The notes under the pieces: model-generated
What the model was told of the DNA's origin: nothing
What the model saw: the letters and a program-made list of their open reading frames with translations, nothing else
Databases searched by the model: none
Position numbers and translations under genes: made by a program
From: Patescibacteria group bacterium
GTDB taxonomy: Bacteria; Patescibacteriota; Microgenomatia; UBA1406; GWC2-37-13
Reading direction: 5' to 3'
NCBI GenBank assembly: GCA_026004415.1
Contig: BPJC01000001.1
Coordinates: 1 to 64,000, forward strand
Length of the DNA: 64,000 nucleotides
Part shown: positions 1-9,424 of the stretch, in pieces
Layout of the letters: each line of letters opens with the position of its first letter
Numbering within the stretch: position 1 is the stretch's first letter

Positions 1-885
1 ATAACTAAAGGCGACAATAGTCCTTACTCCGATGGGAAAATTTATCCCAAGCAAATTTTGGGCAAAGTTTATCAAGTTAAAAGAAACGGCCAAATTTTTA
101 AACCGGAAACTCTTTATCTTATTCAGTCAACCCATTATTTTTCTGAAATTGTCAAAATTAAAAATGCTTTTGATAGGAAAAAGGTAAATTATGTTTTTTT
201 AAAAGGCTTGCCGCTTCATTTATATTATGAAGGAAAACATCCTCAAAGAATCTATGCTGATTGCGATGTTTTAATTGATAAAAAAGACTTTGAAAAAGCA
301 GAAAAAATTTTGTTTAAATTTGGCTACAAAAAAGCTGATCTTCATTGGTCCAAAAGTGTTAAGAAACTTCAAAAGGAAGATTTAGAAATTACTTTCTTTA
401 GAATGATAAATGGTTTTACAGTATCTTTTGATATCCATCTTCAGTTAGTTGAGTTATCTATTGTTCATCTTGGGCATTTTGATGTTTTATATTCTGGCAA
501 GATGATAAATAGTCTAACTAAGGAATTTTTAGTTACTAAAAGAAAAGTAAAAATTTTAAATGAAAAATTCTTAATACTTAATACTAAATACTTAATACTC
601 TATCTTGCCCTACACCTTTTTCATCATAATTTTAAAGGAGCTTTCAGATACGAATTTTTGAATCAGGTAATTAAAAAAACTGGAAATAAAGAAAAAATCT
701 TTCAGGAAATTGTAGAAATTGTAGAAAGATACAAACTAAATAATTTCATTTATCCAGTTTTTTACCTTCTAAAAAAATATTATCAAACACCTATGCCAAA
801 AAGCTTTTTAAAACAAATTTCAATTAAAAACTCGTTAACCCGCAAACTCGCAGATAAAATAATAAAAAAAAATAAACATTTTTGA
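1..885 (+). CDS. Signal peptidase (S26) C-terminal part fused to nucleotidyltransferase-like domain, 5' partial
   Basis: The frame is open from the first base, so the gene begins upstream of the window; a TTG at 58 is only an internal start candidate. The first ~30 residues read TKGDNSPYSDG...ILGKV, which matches the GDN...D box near the C-terminus of S26 signal peptidases. From about residue 40 the protein resembles the uncharacterised nucleotidyltransferase family (NTP_transf_5): a FLKGLPLHLYY stretch is followed by RIYADCDVLIDK, the G...R..D.D pattern of that fold. The reading frame stops at TGA 883-885, but homologous-looking sequence continues in the +2 frame after an A9 run (next entry), so the product is probably truncated. 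Neighbours are a sugar transferase and a PqqD-like gene, a grouping known from peptide-modification and exopolysaccharide loci. The fusion and domain calls come from motif recognition only. Confidence 0.6.
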   Translation: MTKGDNSPYSDGKIYPKQILGKVYQVKRNGQIFKPETLYLIQSTHYFSEIVKIKNAFDRKKVNYVFLKGLPLHLYYEGKHPQRIYADCDVLIDKKDFEKAEKILFKFGYKKADLHWSKSVKKLQKEDLEITFFRMINGFTVSFDIHLQLVELSIVHLGHFDVLYSGKMINSLTKEFLVTKRKVKILNEKFLILNTKYLILYLALHLFHHNFKGAFRYEFLNQVIKKTGNKEKIFQEIVEIVERYKLNNFIYPVFYLLKKYYQTPMPKSFLKQISIKNSLTRKLADKIIKKNKHF

Positions 886-1135
886 CGATGACCCAAGAAT
901 TCAGGCTGGAATAAACAGATTTTTAAACCTTTTTTTCTTTTCACCCAATCCTTTTTGGAAAAGAATATTTGTCTTCTTTAATCCCCAAGTAATCACAGCT
1001 TTTATGTGGAGTATGTATACTAAAATACGCTTTTCTAAAGACATTATTTCTTTAGCTGGAAAATTTAAACCAAAAGTTAAAAAAGATGTTCTAAAGTCAC
1101 GAAAGGAATTGGAAAAAAATTATGTAAGGTTTTAA
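864..1135 (+). pseudogene. Frameshifted C-terminal continuation of the nucleotidyltransferase gene
   Basis: An A9 homopolymer lies at 864-872. If one A is removed, the upstream frame continues as ...KIIKKINIFDDDPRIQAG and stays open to the TAA at 1133-1135, adding about 85 residues with aromatic and basic character (for example SPNPFWKRIFVFFNP). No start codon or ribosome site precedes this frame, and it begins exactly where the upstream frame stops, so it is best read as the displaced C-terminus of the preceding gene. It could reflect a real one-base insertion, slippage on the A run during transcription or translation, or an assembly error. The sequence alone cannot separate these. Confidence 0.7.
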
Positions 1136-1147
1136 AATTTTAAAACT

Positions 1148-1738
1148 ATGCCTGAGATTTTGGAAAAAATTATCGCACTCATCTTTTTAATTTTACTCTC
1201 CCCTATTTTCCTTATTCTCTATCTTGCGGTCAAATTAACCTCCAAAGGTCCTTTTATCTTTAAACAAAAAAGATCAGGTAAAAACAAAAAACCTTTTTAT
1301 ATCTACAAAATTCGTACAATGGTTGAAAATGCAGAAGAGCTGAAAGAAAAATACAAACATCTAAATCAGGCCGATGGACCTGTATTTAAGATATACGATG
1401 ACCCAAGATTTACCAAAGTTGGAAAAATAATTGCCCACCTTGGTTTGGATGAACTTCCTCAACTTATTAATATCTTAAAAGGAGAAATGTCTTTTGTTGG
1501 CCCTCGGCCCTTTCCAGTTGCTGAAGCAAAGAGAATTTCTAAAAAATATGAAAAAAGATTTAGCGTTAAGCCTGGAATTTTATCTTCCTGGGTAATACAG
1601 GGAGCTTTTCACGATAATTTTGAAAAATGGATGAATCTTGATTTAAAAGATGTTGAAAACAAAAGTTTTTGGTATGATTTAAAGATAATTTTAAAGTCAT
1701 TAGCATTTTGGGTAAAAGTGATAAGCAATGCTTTCTAA
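1148..1738 (+). CDS. Bacterial sugar transferase (lipid-carrier phosphoglycosyl transferase)
   Basis: The protein is 196 residues, typical of the small monotopic phosphoglycosyl transferases (PglC/WbaP C-terminal type). It has an N-terminal hydrophobic re-entrant segment (residues ~8-30), then GPFIFKQKRSGKNKKPF and YKIRTM, and the family signature LGLDELPQLINILKGEMSFVGPRP. The Asp-Glu pair in LDELPQL corresponds to the catalytic dyad known for the family. These enzymes move a sugar-1-phosphate from a nucleotide sugar to undecaprenyl phosphate at the inner leaflet, starting glycan assembly. It sits 12 bases after the frameshifted gene and overlaps the PqqD-like gene by 11 bases, suggesting an operon. 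The sugar substrate cannot be read from the sequence. Confidence 0.9.
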   Translation: MPEILEKIIALIFLILLSPIFLILYLAVKLTSKGPFIFKQKRSGKNKKPFYIYKIRTMVENAEELKEKYKHLNQADGPVFKIYDDPRFTKVGKIIAHLGLDELPQLINILKGEMSFVGPRPFPVAEAKRISKKYEKRFSVKPGILSSWVIQGAFHDNFEKWMNLDLKDVENKSFWYDLKIILKSLAFWVKVISNAF

Positions 1739-2015
1739 AAAACAAAGCTCTAAAAAACAAAAAAATATCAAAATTCAAAAAGGTTTAATTGTTGAAAAGA
1801 TTGACGATCAAACAGTTATTTTTGATACAGAAGAATCAGTGCTGTATACTTTAAATGAAACCGCAAGTGTTATTTTTGATAAGCTAAAGAAAAATTGGGA
1901 TAAAGAAAGAATAATAAATTATATGCTTAAGAATTATGAGGTTAAAAGAGAAAGATTAGAAAAAGATTTTGAGCAATTATTAAAAAGTTTAAAAAGAAAG
2001 AAAATAATTGTTTAA
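1728..2015 (+). CDS. PqqD-like peptide-binding protein
   Basis: The protein is 95 residues. After a Lys-rich start (KKQSSKKQKN) it shows the PqqD pattern: a short beta region (VEKIDDQTVIFDTEESVLYTL), then NETASVIFDKLKK and a helical C-terminus ending in VKRERLEKDFEQLLKSL. PqqD family proteins bind precursor peptides and deliver them to modifying enzymes; related single-domain forms occur in polysaccharide and RiPP-like loci. The start overlaps the sugar transferase by 11 bases, and the stop is followed one base later by the ATG of the next gene, so translational coupling is likely. No radical SAM enzyme or obvious precursor peptide is visible beside it, so a peptide-modification role is only suggested. 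Confidence 0.75.
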   Translation: MLSKKQSSKKQKNIKIQKGLIVEKIDDQTVIFDTEESVLYTLNETASVIFDKLKKNWDKERIINYMLKNYEVKRERLEKDFEQLLKSLKRKKIIV

Positions 2016-2016
2016 G

Positions 2017-2859
2017 ATGAGAAAAATGTCTTTTCTAAAAAAAATCTGGAAGTTTTTGGTTGATAATTATTTTATTTCAATCTTTATTGCATGCATCGGT
2101 TTTGTTGCTGTTGTTTCTGTCTATAAACTTTTTTTTGTTAAACCTACCTATGTATATGCCAAGGTTAAGGTTGGTCAAGGTTTGTGGTGGGCTTCAACTC
2201 AAAAGCCATCATTATGGTATCTTGAGGCGTTTCAGAATGTTATCAAGACTAAAGAAAGTGAGAATGATCTTTCAGGGAATCCTCAGTCGCAGATTTTGAG
2301 TATGCGTTATTATCCTACTTATATTCAGAATCAATATGATGTTTATCTCATTATGAAACTAAAGGTTTCCAAACTTGGAAAAACAGGCAAATACAACTTT
2401 AAACGCTCTTCAATTGGTGTTTCGTCTCCGGTTGATTTTGAGTTTCCTTCTGTTCAGTTTTCAGGAACTATTATTGATATTTCCGAAAAACCTATTAAAG
2501 ATAAGTTGGTAGAAAAAGAGGTTGTTTTGGCAAAAAGAAATTCAGATCCATGGGAGTATGAAGTTATAGAGATAGGTGATTATTATTTTGATGGTAAAGA
2601 AAAGGTTTTTGAGATAATAGATAAATCAGCCAGAGATACTTATGTATTAACCTCAGATACCTTTGGTAATTATCCGGATGTTGAGCCTGAGTTAAGAAAA
2701 TACATTTTTGTTAAGGCAAAGATCAAGGCCAAAGAAAAGGGAGGAAAACTGATTTTTGGTGAAGAGCAGATTTTATCTGTAGGTCAAAGTATCAATATTG
2801 TCACAAATAAGTTTGTTTTTCAAAATTATCGAGTAGCAGAAATTAAGCCAACTAAATAA
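2017..2859 (+). CDS. Membrane-anchored protein of unknown function
   Basis: I chose ATG 2017, one base after the PqqD-like stop, rather than the upstream TTG at 2008. The protein is about 280 residues with a basic N-terminus (RKMSFLKKIWKFL), one membrane segment (ISIFIACIGFVAVVSVYKLFF) and a large outer part rich in beta-type alternation. It has two similar short motifs (EIGDYYFDGKEKVFEIID and LSVGQSINIVTNKFVFQN), which look like a duplicated small barrel and recall DUF4330-like proteins. I do not recognise a specific family. Its position as last gene of the sugar transferase/PqqD cluster suggests an envelope role. No signal peptidase site is evident, so it is probably anchored by its N-terminal helix. 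Confidence 0.6.
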   Translation: MRKMSFLKKIWKFLVDNYFISIFIACIGFVAVVSVYKLFFVKPTYVYAKVKVGQGLWWASTQKPSLWYLEAFQNVIKTKESENDLSGNPQSQILSMRYYPTYIQNQYDVYLIMKLKVSKLGKTGKYNFKRSSIGVSSPVDFEFPSVQFSGTIIDISEKPIKDKLVEKEVVLAKRNSDPWEYEVIEIGDYYFDGKEKVFEIIDKSARDTYVLTSDTFGNYPDVEPELRKYIFVKAKIKAKEKGGKLIFGEEQILSVGQSINIVTNKFVFQNYRVAEIKPTK

Positions 2860-3111
2860 GATTTGGCCAAGATAGTTAACCTAGTGTTTCTTTAAGCTAA
2901 ATTAGAGATTGTCTAATCAATGAATCTGTGAACAATTTCTTTTATTATATCCTGATAAGCTAATTTTATAAAATTTTGCTTGTAATATTATTCTTCAAGG
3001 CTATTCTTTTAAAAATAAAACTTCAATAAATCAACTTACTGTCTGATACCTTTTAATTTTCCAGTTGCAAATTGAAAAGCAGCATTATATTATTTTACTA
3101 TAAGAATATGA

Positions 3112-5953
3112 TGGACTGTAGACAAATTGTCAACAGCGGAAATAGATGAGCTTTATGTAAGTGGCCAACTTCCCCGAAGAGGAGTGGCTCAGATTGAGAC
3201 TTTAGTCGGCATCAAGCAAGTGACCAAGCAGGTTTTCAAGGAAAGAGGGAGAAGAGAAAAATGGAAAAGACGTCTTATCTTTAGGACTAGTTCTATTGGG
3301 ACTTTTTACTCTTCGGCCTGGAACAATAAATGCATCTTCTATAGAGCGACAGTCTGGTCCTTCTAGAGACTCTGTATCTCCTTATAAAGATGTTAATAAT
3401 ATTGGTATTGATATTGATATTGATATTGAAGAGATAGTTAAAAATTGGTTGAAAGAAAAGTTTAATCTTCAAGAGGGAGAATTTGATCTATATATTTTGG
3501 GTAATAATTTTTTTGGTATAAAACTTCATGAAATTAAAGCAGGAGATCAAATAGAGAATTCACAGGGAAAATTTAATTCTATTTCTCCAGATAAACCACA
3601 AGTATATGGTTTTATTAAAGAAGGTGAACAAAAAGTTGTGCTTTTACCAAATATTGTGACTCCATATGGCAGATTTTATCTTGATAATGCAGTTACACAA
3701 GAAGATGGAAATGTGCTTTTAGAATACAAATCTGAATCTGGTGTTTTAGTTCCTTTTTATATGGAGATGTCTAAACTTAGTGAGAACTCGATAGCCGATG
3801 TTTTAGTTGAGTCTATTAAAGAAAAGATATCTGACGGCAAATTGGTTGTTGTTTCTTTTAATGATTCCCGAGAACCGGCTGATTTTTACCAAATAGAGTC
3901 TCCTATTGCAACAGGTGGGTTTGAAACGGAAGTTTCATTGTCTTTATCTTTTAATTCAGTTAAAAATCAACTAAGTTTAAGTTTTGGTGATAGCAGATCT
4001 GTGGTAATACAGTTGCCTGAGGAGTTAGCTGAGATGTTTAAGCAGGCAGGAGAAATAAAGCCTGAATTTGTTGTTGATGAAAATGGAAATTTAGCGGTAA
4101 AAGGTTTGCCTGAAGGAGTTAGTTTACATTTAGAAGGAGGTTATCCTTTTTTAAGTTATCAAAAGACAACAGTTTCAGGAAAAGTAGAAGGAAACAGTCT
4201 AAATGTAAGATCTGGTCCAGGTACAAATTACCCAAAAATAGATTCTTTAAGTCAAGGAACTGAGATACCATTGTCTCAGGGAACTACTTTTTATGTTCCT
4301 GAAGAAGGTGAAGAACGTGAGTATAGTTTAGGTTTAAGAGAAAGCAGAGATAAACAAGGGTAAGCCAGTTTATGAGATTATGTTGATAAGTACAGGAGAC
4401 CAACAAGAAGCAATAGCCTTATCAGGTATTAAAGAGGTTTGGGCGCGAATAGGTGATATAGGTGATAATAGATTCGTTGCAGTAAGATATAATGGAGAAG
4501 CATTAGTCGCACTTAAATCAACTGTTGTTGAAGAAAATATCGAAGTTGCTCCTTCAGCAGATCTTCTTCCTCCGCTCCTGACTTTGAAAACGCTACGGAA
4601 CTTAAGGCTGCAGTAAGTGATTTTGTCAATGCAATGGAGATGGTAGGAATTAAGGTAGATGTAGAAGAAGTAAAGAAAAATCTTATCTTTAGAAAGATAA
4701 GGGGTAATGATGGTAAGGAGTATGTTGTTGGGGTGTATAGGGTAACAGGACTCGATGGTACTCCTTATGTTTTTCCTTTAAAAGCAGAAAGGTACGAAAA
4801 TGGTGAATTGAGATGGGATTTTAAGTCAGCATCCAGAGTTTTGGCGGAGGCTCAAGGAGTTCTTTTGGGAAATAATGATGAGGCATGGCGTTCAGATTTG
4901 GGAGAAAAATTAGAATACTTTGGAACAATAGCTATGGCTGAAGGATTTGCCGGAACAGAAGGATATAGGATAAGATTTAATGAGAGTGATCTTCCTTATA
5001 TAGAAGAGGCCTATGAAAGAGTGCGAACCATAATCAACCGTGGAGGGTATCCATTTTTTAAAACATCAATTGTGCCTTCTTTTTTAAATGGAGTACCTCC
5101 AGATCTGGATAAGGCTATAAAAAGTATGAGTGTGGAAGATGTCGAGCGGCTTTTGAGAGGTCATGTAGAGAGAGTTATGACGTATCAACCAAATAAAAAT
5201 GCACCTAAATTTAAAGATCTTGTTGATGTTTGGGAGATTGTTGGAGAAGTTAACCCTTATTATATACAAAGGGGTTGGAATAGGCATCCTTTTATAGAAA
5301 AATTTGCAAAACCAAACGATCCTGATTTTGGTTGGAAAAAGTTTTTTGAAATAGTTTTTAGAACAGCACAACAAATTGATCCTGATGCCCTTTTGATTGT
5401 TTCCAATTACAACAATGAATATCCAAATGATTTACATCCCGGTGGGACTCAAAAACAGACTCTTGAGATTATTAGATACTTAAAGTCAATAGGTATTAAT
5501 AATGTGGGAGTTGGGTTGCATATGCATCTAAACTTATATGGAGATCATGTAATTCCAACACCACCACAGTTTGCAAATGTAATTAGATTATATCGTAGCT
5601 CTGGGGCGGAACCAATCATTACAGAATTTGATTTGAATATAAGCACTAAACCACATGTGCCAGCCGGAAGACCAGACTGGTGGCCTTCAGTAGCTTTTAA
5701 CCCAAATACACGTTATGCTGATCAAGCAAGAATATATTATGACCTTGTAAAAACTTATTTGGAAGAAACTAGAGGGCAAGAAAACAGAATTATATCATGG
5801 TGGGGAAGAAGAGATAATCATAGTTGGATTGAGCTAGGTCATAAAGTAGAAGATGCTGATCCTCTTTTGTTTGACCACAATGGAAAACCAAAGCCAGCGT
5901 TTTTTGCTGTATCATCAGCGCTATATGAGAGTTTGTTAGAGAAATTTGACTAA
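3112..5953 (+). pseudogene. Secreted GH10-like glycoside hydrolase with SH3 domain, broken by about three frameshifts
   Basis: Four overlapping frames join into one plausible protein. The first (TTG at 3127, frame open from 3112) encodes a basic N-terminus. Near 3255-3262, at an A5 run, the frame changes and a membrane/signal segment DVLSLGLVLLGLFTL follows. An SH3-like wall-binding motif (NSLNVRSGPGTNYP) ends near 4340, where the frame changes again to KPVYEIMLISTG. A third change near 4560-4570 leads into the C-terminal domain (4634-5953), which resembles GH10 xylanase-type hydrolases: VWEIVGEVN in place of the usual W..NE, PIITEFDLNI holding the nucleophile-type Glu, and a Trp-rich SWWGRRDNHSW. 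All pieces are collinear, so this is decay or sequencing error rather than separate genes. Confidence 0.6.
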
Positions 5954-5988
5954 TAAAATTTTTCTACAATATATAGAGTATTTATTTA

Positions 5989-7128
5989 ATGGAAACAAAA
6001 TTGTTAATATTTTCTAAATTAAGCGGAGGTGGTCTTGACAGGTTTTTTCAATTATTTTATCAGTTAAAAACTGAAAACTTTGATATATTTTATTTTTTTT
6101 ACAATCCTCCTATTCGTAAGGAAATATACAAAAATACAAAATATAGGATAATAAAACCAAATTTAAGATATGAAAATGATTTCATTATTTTTTGGCCAAT
6201 TAAATTTATTTTTTTTATTAATCACTTAATAAGAACTTTTTTTATTTTAAAAAATTATAAAAAAAAATATAAGAAAATTGTTGTTTTAAGTGCTGATCTT
6301 TATTCTTTAGCTATTCTGGCTTTATTAAAAAATTTATTACCTTTTTCTTTAGTATTTAGAGTAATGGTTGATTTTGAAGAGTTACTACTTAAAAGAGGGA
6401 TTTTGTTTCGTAAATTAATTCATCTTGTTTCTATATATGCAATAAATAAAGCAGATAAGGTTGTTTCTGTTTCTAAAGGACTTAGTATAAAAACAAAAAA
6501 TTTTTTTAAAATTAATTCAACTTCAAAAACAACTTTTATTTATAATGGAGTAATCTTTAATGTTATAAAAAAACCAAGACTATATCCGAAGCAAAACCCT
6601 GTTATTCTTTATGTTGGGCGACTTGATAAAGAAAAAGATTTGCAGACAATAGTCAAGTCTTTTTACTTTGTCATTATAAAAAGGAGTGATTGTCAACTTT
6701 GGATTGTTGGTGACGGTTCTGAAAGAGAAAAGATTAGTAAATTAATAAAAAATATAGGATTGCAAAAAAATATCAAAATGTTTGGTTGGAAAAACAATGT
6801 AGAAGAATTTTATAAAAGAGCCCATATTTTTTGCTTCGCTTCATTTTATGAAGGGTTTGGTTTTGTTATTATAGAAGCAATGAGTTTTGGACTACCTGTC
6901 GTTGTTACAAATTCTCCCTTTGGTCCAGGTGAAATAATTGAAGATAATAAATATGGACTTTTAGTACCTGTACAAGATTATAAAAAAATGAGTAATGAAA
7001 TACTATCATTGTTAAGTAGTAAAGAAAAATATATATATTATTCTAAGAGATCTCTTAAAAGGGCAAAATTTTTTTCTAAAGAAAAGATGTTATCAGAATG
7101 GAAGAAAGTGTTTCAAGAATTAATTTAG
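5989..7128 (+). CDS. Glycosyltransferase family 4
   Basis: The protein is 379 residues with the two-domain GT-B pattern. An N-terminal SGGGLDRFF loop matches the glycine-rich acceptor region. The C-terminal domain has VILYVGRLDKEKD, LWIVGDGSERE and the donor-binding motif FASFYEGFGFVIIEAMSFGLPVV, including the E-x7-E arrangement typical of GT4. It transfers a sugar from a nucleotide-activated donor to a growing lipid-linked glycan on the cytoplasmic face. It lies 35 bases after the broken hydrolase and faces the O-antigen-ligase-like gene tail to tail. Its base composition is very AT-rich with long A and T runs, like the rest of this polysaccharide block. The sugar specificity cannot be inferred. 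Confidence 0.9.
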   Translation: METKLLIFSKLSGGGLDRFFQLFYQLKTENFDIFYFFYNPPIRKEIYKNTKYRIIKPNLRYENDFIIFWPIKFIFFINHLIRTFFILKNYKKKYKKIVVLSADLYSLAILALLKNLLPFSLVFRVMVDFEELLLKRGILFRKLIHLVSIYAINKADKVVSVSKGLSIKTKNFFKINSTSKTTFIYNGVIFNVIKKPRLYPKQNPVILYVGRLDKEKDLQTIVKSFYFVIIKRSDCQLWIVGDGSEREKISKLIKNIGLQKNIKMFGWKNNVEEFYKRAHIFCFASFYEGFGFVIIEAMSFGLPVVVTNSPFGPGEIIEDNKYGLLVPVQDYKKMSNEILSLLSSKEKYIYYSKRSLKRAKFFSKEKMLSEWKKVFQELI

Positions 7129-7140
7129 TTTGCTTGTTCT

Positions 7141-8430
7141 TTAAGAACTTTTTGTTTCCACAATTATTAAACCTCTCAAGATCCAAAAAAGAGATAGATA
7201 TGTAAGATCATAAATAGGATGAAACAGAGAAACCATAAATAACCCCCAAAAAGATAAAATTAATGAAAAAAACAACAAGTTTTTCCTGTTATTTTTAATA
7301 TATTTAAAATCAAAAGAAAAAAAATATATCACCAGTAACATAAAAGAAATTACTCCTAAAACTCCGCTTTCTGAGAATAAACTAAAAAATATATTATGTG
7401 GATTGGTTAAAGTATACTCATCTTTTTTTAACAAATAAAATTGTGAATAGTTTTTTAAGGAGGAGTCAAAATAATAATAATAATTTCCCAATCCTACACC
7501 TAATAATAAATTGCTGTTACCAATCTCAATTGCTTTCTTCCACATCTCTATTCTTATATTAATGTTTCTATAATCAGTATTCTCTGGAAATATTATCCGA
7601 AATAATGCGCTTTTATTAAATACCTTAATAGCAAAAAAATTGCTGAAATAAAATATTAAAAAAATTAAAAGTAGAGGTATTATTATTTTTTTAGAAATAG
7701 AACTCGTAGCTCTTTTCTGATAAATAAACTTATAAAAAATGATCCACTTAATTGAAACAACAAAAAAAACTATTAATTTTGTGCGCCAATTAGCTATATT
7801 AGTTAAAAAAATAATTAGTAAAAAAAAACAAAATAAAAAAAAACGAAAGTTTTTGTTTCTACTGGAAACAAAAAAATATAGAATTATTGGGATAAAAACT
7901 TCTTCAAAAGTATTGCCAAACAATCTCCCACGATTTAAGCTGTAAATTAAATAATCAATTCCGCTTGGATGCAGAATTATTTCTAGATATTTTAAATAAG
8001 TTTGTGGAGAAATAAAAAATCCTATTTGTAAGATAAGATTAACAAAACTTGCTGATAATAAAGCTGTTAAAATTAAGGAGATATCTTTTTTAGAAAAGTA
8101 TACAACTAAATTATTAAACAACAAAAATCCTATGACGAAATTTTTCCATATTTTCATTGACGATATAATATCTAGACTTTTAGAAAGTGATAAAGTTATT
8201 GATATTAAAAAAAAGCTTAATAATAAGAAAAATCTCCGTTTTTTATACAATTCTGATTTTAATTTTGGTACGATAAAAATAAATGGAACAATTGTTAAAA
8301 TATAAGCGATTTGATTCGTATATATGTGTGTGCCTAAAATTCTTATTGAGAATAGACGATATAAAAATATAGAAATAATGGTAAATGCTTTTAAGCAATT
8401 TTCGAATCCTGTTTTATATATCTTATTCAT
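7141..8430 (-). CDS. O-antigen ligase/polymerase-like membrane protein
   Basis: The protein is 429 residues with about ten hydrophobic segments. The second half carries the Wzy/WaaL-type signature: GNSNLLLGVGLGNYYYYF followed after a periplasmic loop by NPHNIFFSLFSESGVLGVISF. In this family the loop and its His/Arg residues act in polymerising or ligating lipid-linked glycans on the outer side of the membrane. It is divergent from the GT2 gene that starts 44 bases away at 8474, and its stop lies 12 bases from the GT4 stop. A second member of the family occurs at 11793-14225, so one may polymerise and the other attach chains; that split is only inference. Confidence 0.8.
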   Translation of the reverse strand: MNKIYKTGFENCLKAFTIISIFLYRLFSIRILGTHIYTNQIAYILTIVPFIFIVPKLKSELYKKRRFFLLLSFFLISITLSLSKSLDIISSMKIWKNFVIGFLLFNNLVVYFSKKDISLILTALLSASFVNLILQIGFFISPQTYLKYLEIILHPSGIDYLIYSLNRGRLFGNTFEEVFIPIILYFFVSSRNKNFRFFLFCFFLLIIFLTNIANWRTKLIVFFVVSIKWIIFYKFIYQKRATSSISKKIIIPLLLIFLIFYFSNFFAIKVFNKSALFRIIFPENTDYRNINIRIEMWKKAIEIGNSNLLLGVGLGNYYYYFDSSLKNYSQFYLLKKDEYTLTNPHNIFFSLFSESGVLGVISFMLLVIYFFSFDFKYIKNNRKNLLFFSLILSFWGLFMVSLFHPIYDLTYLSLFWILRGLIIVETKSS

Positions 8431-8473
8431 AAAATTTATTTTATAATATTTATAATATTGTTGAGTAAATGTT

Positions 8474-9424
8474 ATGATATTATTCTCTGTAATTATACCT
8501 ACTTTTAATGGAGAGAAAACGATTGGCGTTCTTCTTAAAAAGTTAAGACAGATTTTTTATTCTTCATCATATAAATATGAAGTAATTATAATTGATTCAG
8601 AATCAAAAGATAAGACTTTAGAAGTTGTTAAAAAATTCAATAGAATATTAAATTTACGGATATTTACAATTAAAAAAAATGAATTTAACCACGGACTGAC
8701 TCGGAACCTAGGAGTGTCTCTGTCGAAAGGTGAATATATTTTATTTTTTTCGCAAGATGCTGTACCAGTTAATAATAATTTTTTAGATTATCTTATTAGC
8801 GATTTTAAGGAAGATGATAAAATCGTTGCTGTTTTTGGCAAAGAAATAGCTCCTCCAAATGTTAAAAAAAATTTTTTATTTTTAGAACATTATTTTTGGT
8901 TTAAAAGATACGAAGAATATTTCGATAAAAAAGGAAGAGTTACATTTTCTGCTGAAAATTCGTATTTATTTAATGAAGAGAAAATGTTGTTATATTCATT
9001 ATCCAATGTTTTTTGCTGTTATAAAGCAAGTTTTCTCAAAAGAGAATCTTTTAGGGAAATTTATATTGGTGAAGATATATTAATGGGTCAGCAAATAATA
9101 GAGAAAGGGTACAAAAAGATTTATGATAGTAGGTGTAAAGTCTACCATTTTCATACTAAATTTACTGACTATTTTATTAGATCTATAAATGATTTATATT
9201 TTAGACTTTATGTAATCAAAGAGCCATTAAAATTAAAGTTAAAGAATAAATTGAGAATAATAACTAAAGAAAATAGTTTAAATACAAATTTTTTTGAATT
9301 GATTATATTTTATTTAATAAAAGCTTTAATTTTTGTAATTGTGCTTTTGACTAGATTAAAACACCATGTTTTAGTTTTTTTAAATAAAAAATATAAAATG
9401 TATTTAATAAAAAAGTATATATAA
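8474..9424 (+). CDS. Glycosyltransferase family 2 (rhamnosyltransferase-like)
   Basis: The N-terminus FSVIIPTFNGEKTIGVLLKK is the GT-A nucleotide-binding start of GT2. It is followed by VIIIDSESKDKTLEV, NHGLTRNLGVSLSKGEYILF and the metal-binding region FFSQDAVP (QDA in place of the usual D-x-D). The NHG.TRN pattern is common in rhamnosyltransferase-like GT2 enzymes. The catalytic region IYIGEDILMGQQIIEKGYK holds the ED motif. The last ~38 residues are hydrophobic and basic, and are encoded antisense to the C-terminus of the next gene (115 bases shared, tail to tail). It probably adds a sugar to the lipid-linked surface glycan; substrate unknown. Confidence 0.88.
   Translation: MILFSVIIPTFNGEKTIGVLLKKLRQIFYSSSYKYEVIIIDSESKDKTLEVVKKFNRILNLRIFTIKKNEFNHGLTRNLGVSLSKGEYILFFSQDAVPVNNNFLDYLISDFKEDDKIVAVFGKEIAPPNVKKNFLFLEHYFWFKRYEEYFDKKGRVTFSAENSYLFNEEKMLLYSLSNVFCCYKASFLKRESFREIYIGEDILMGQQIIEKGYKKIYDSRCKVYHFHTKFTDYFIRSINDLYFRLYVIKEPLKLKLKNKLRIITKENSLNTNFFELIIFYLIKALIFVIVLLTRLKHHVLVFLNKKYKMYLIKKYI

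Noticed and set aside
2860-3111. Possible gene or RNA in the gap before the GH10-like pseudogene
   Set aside because: All frames are short; only AT-rich sequence without clear hairpins or conserved elements.
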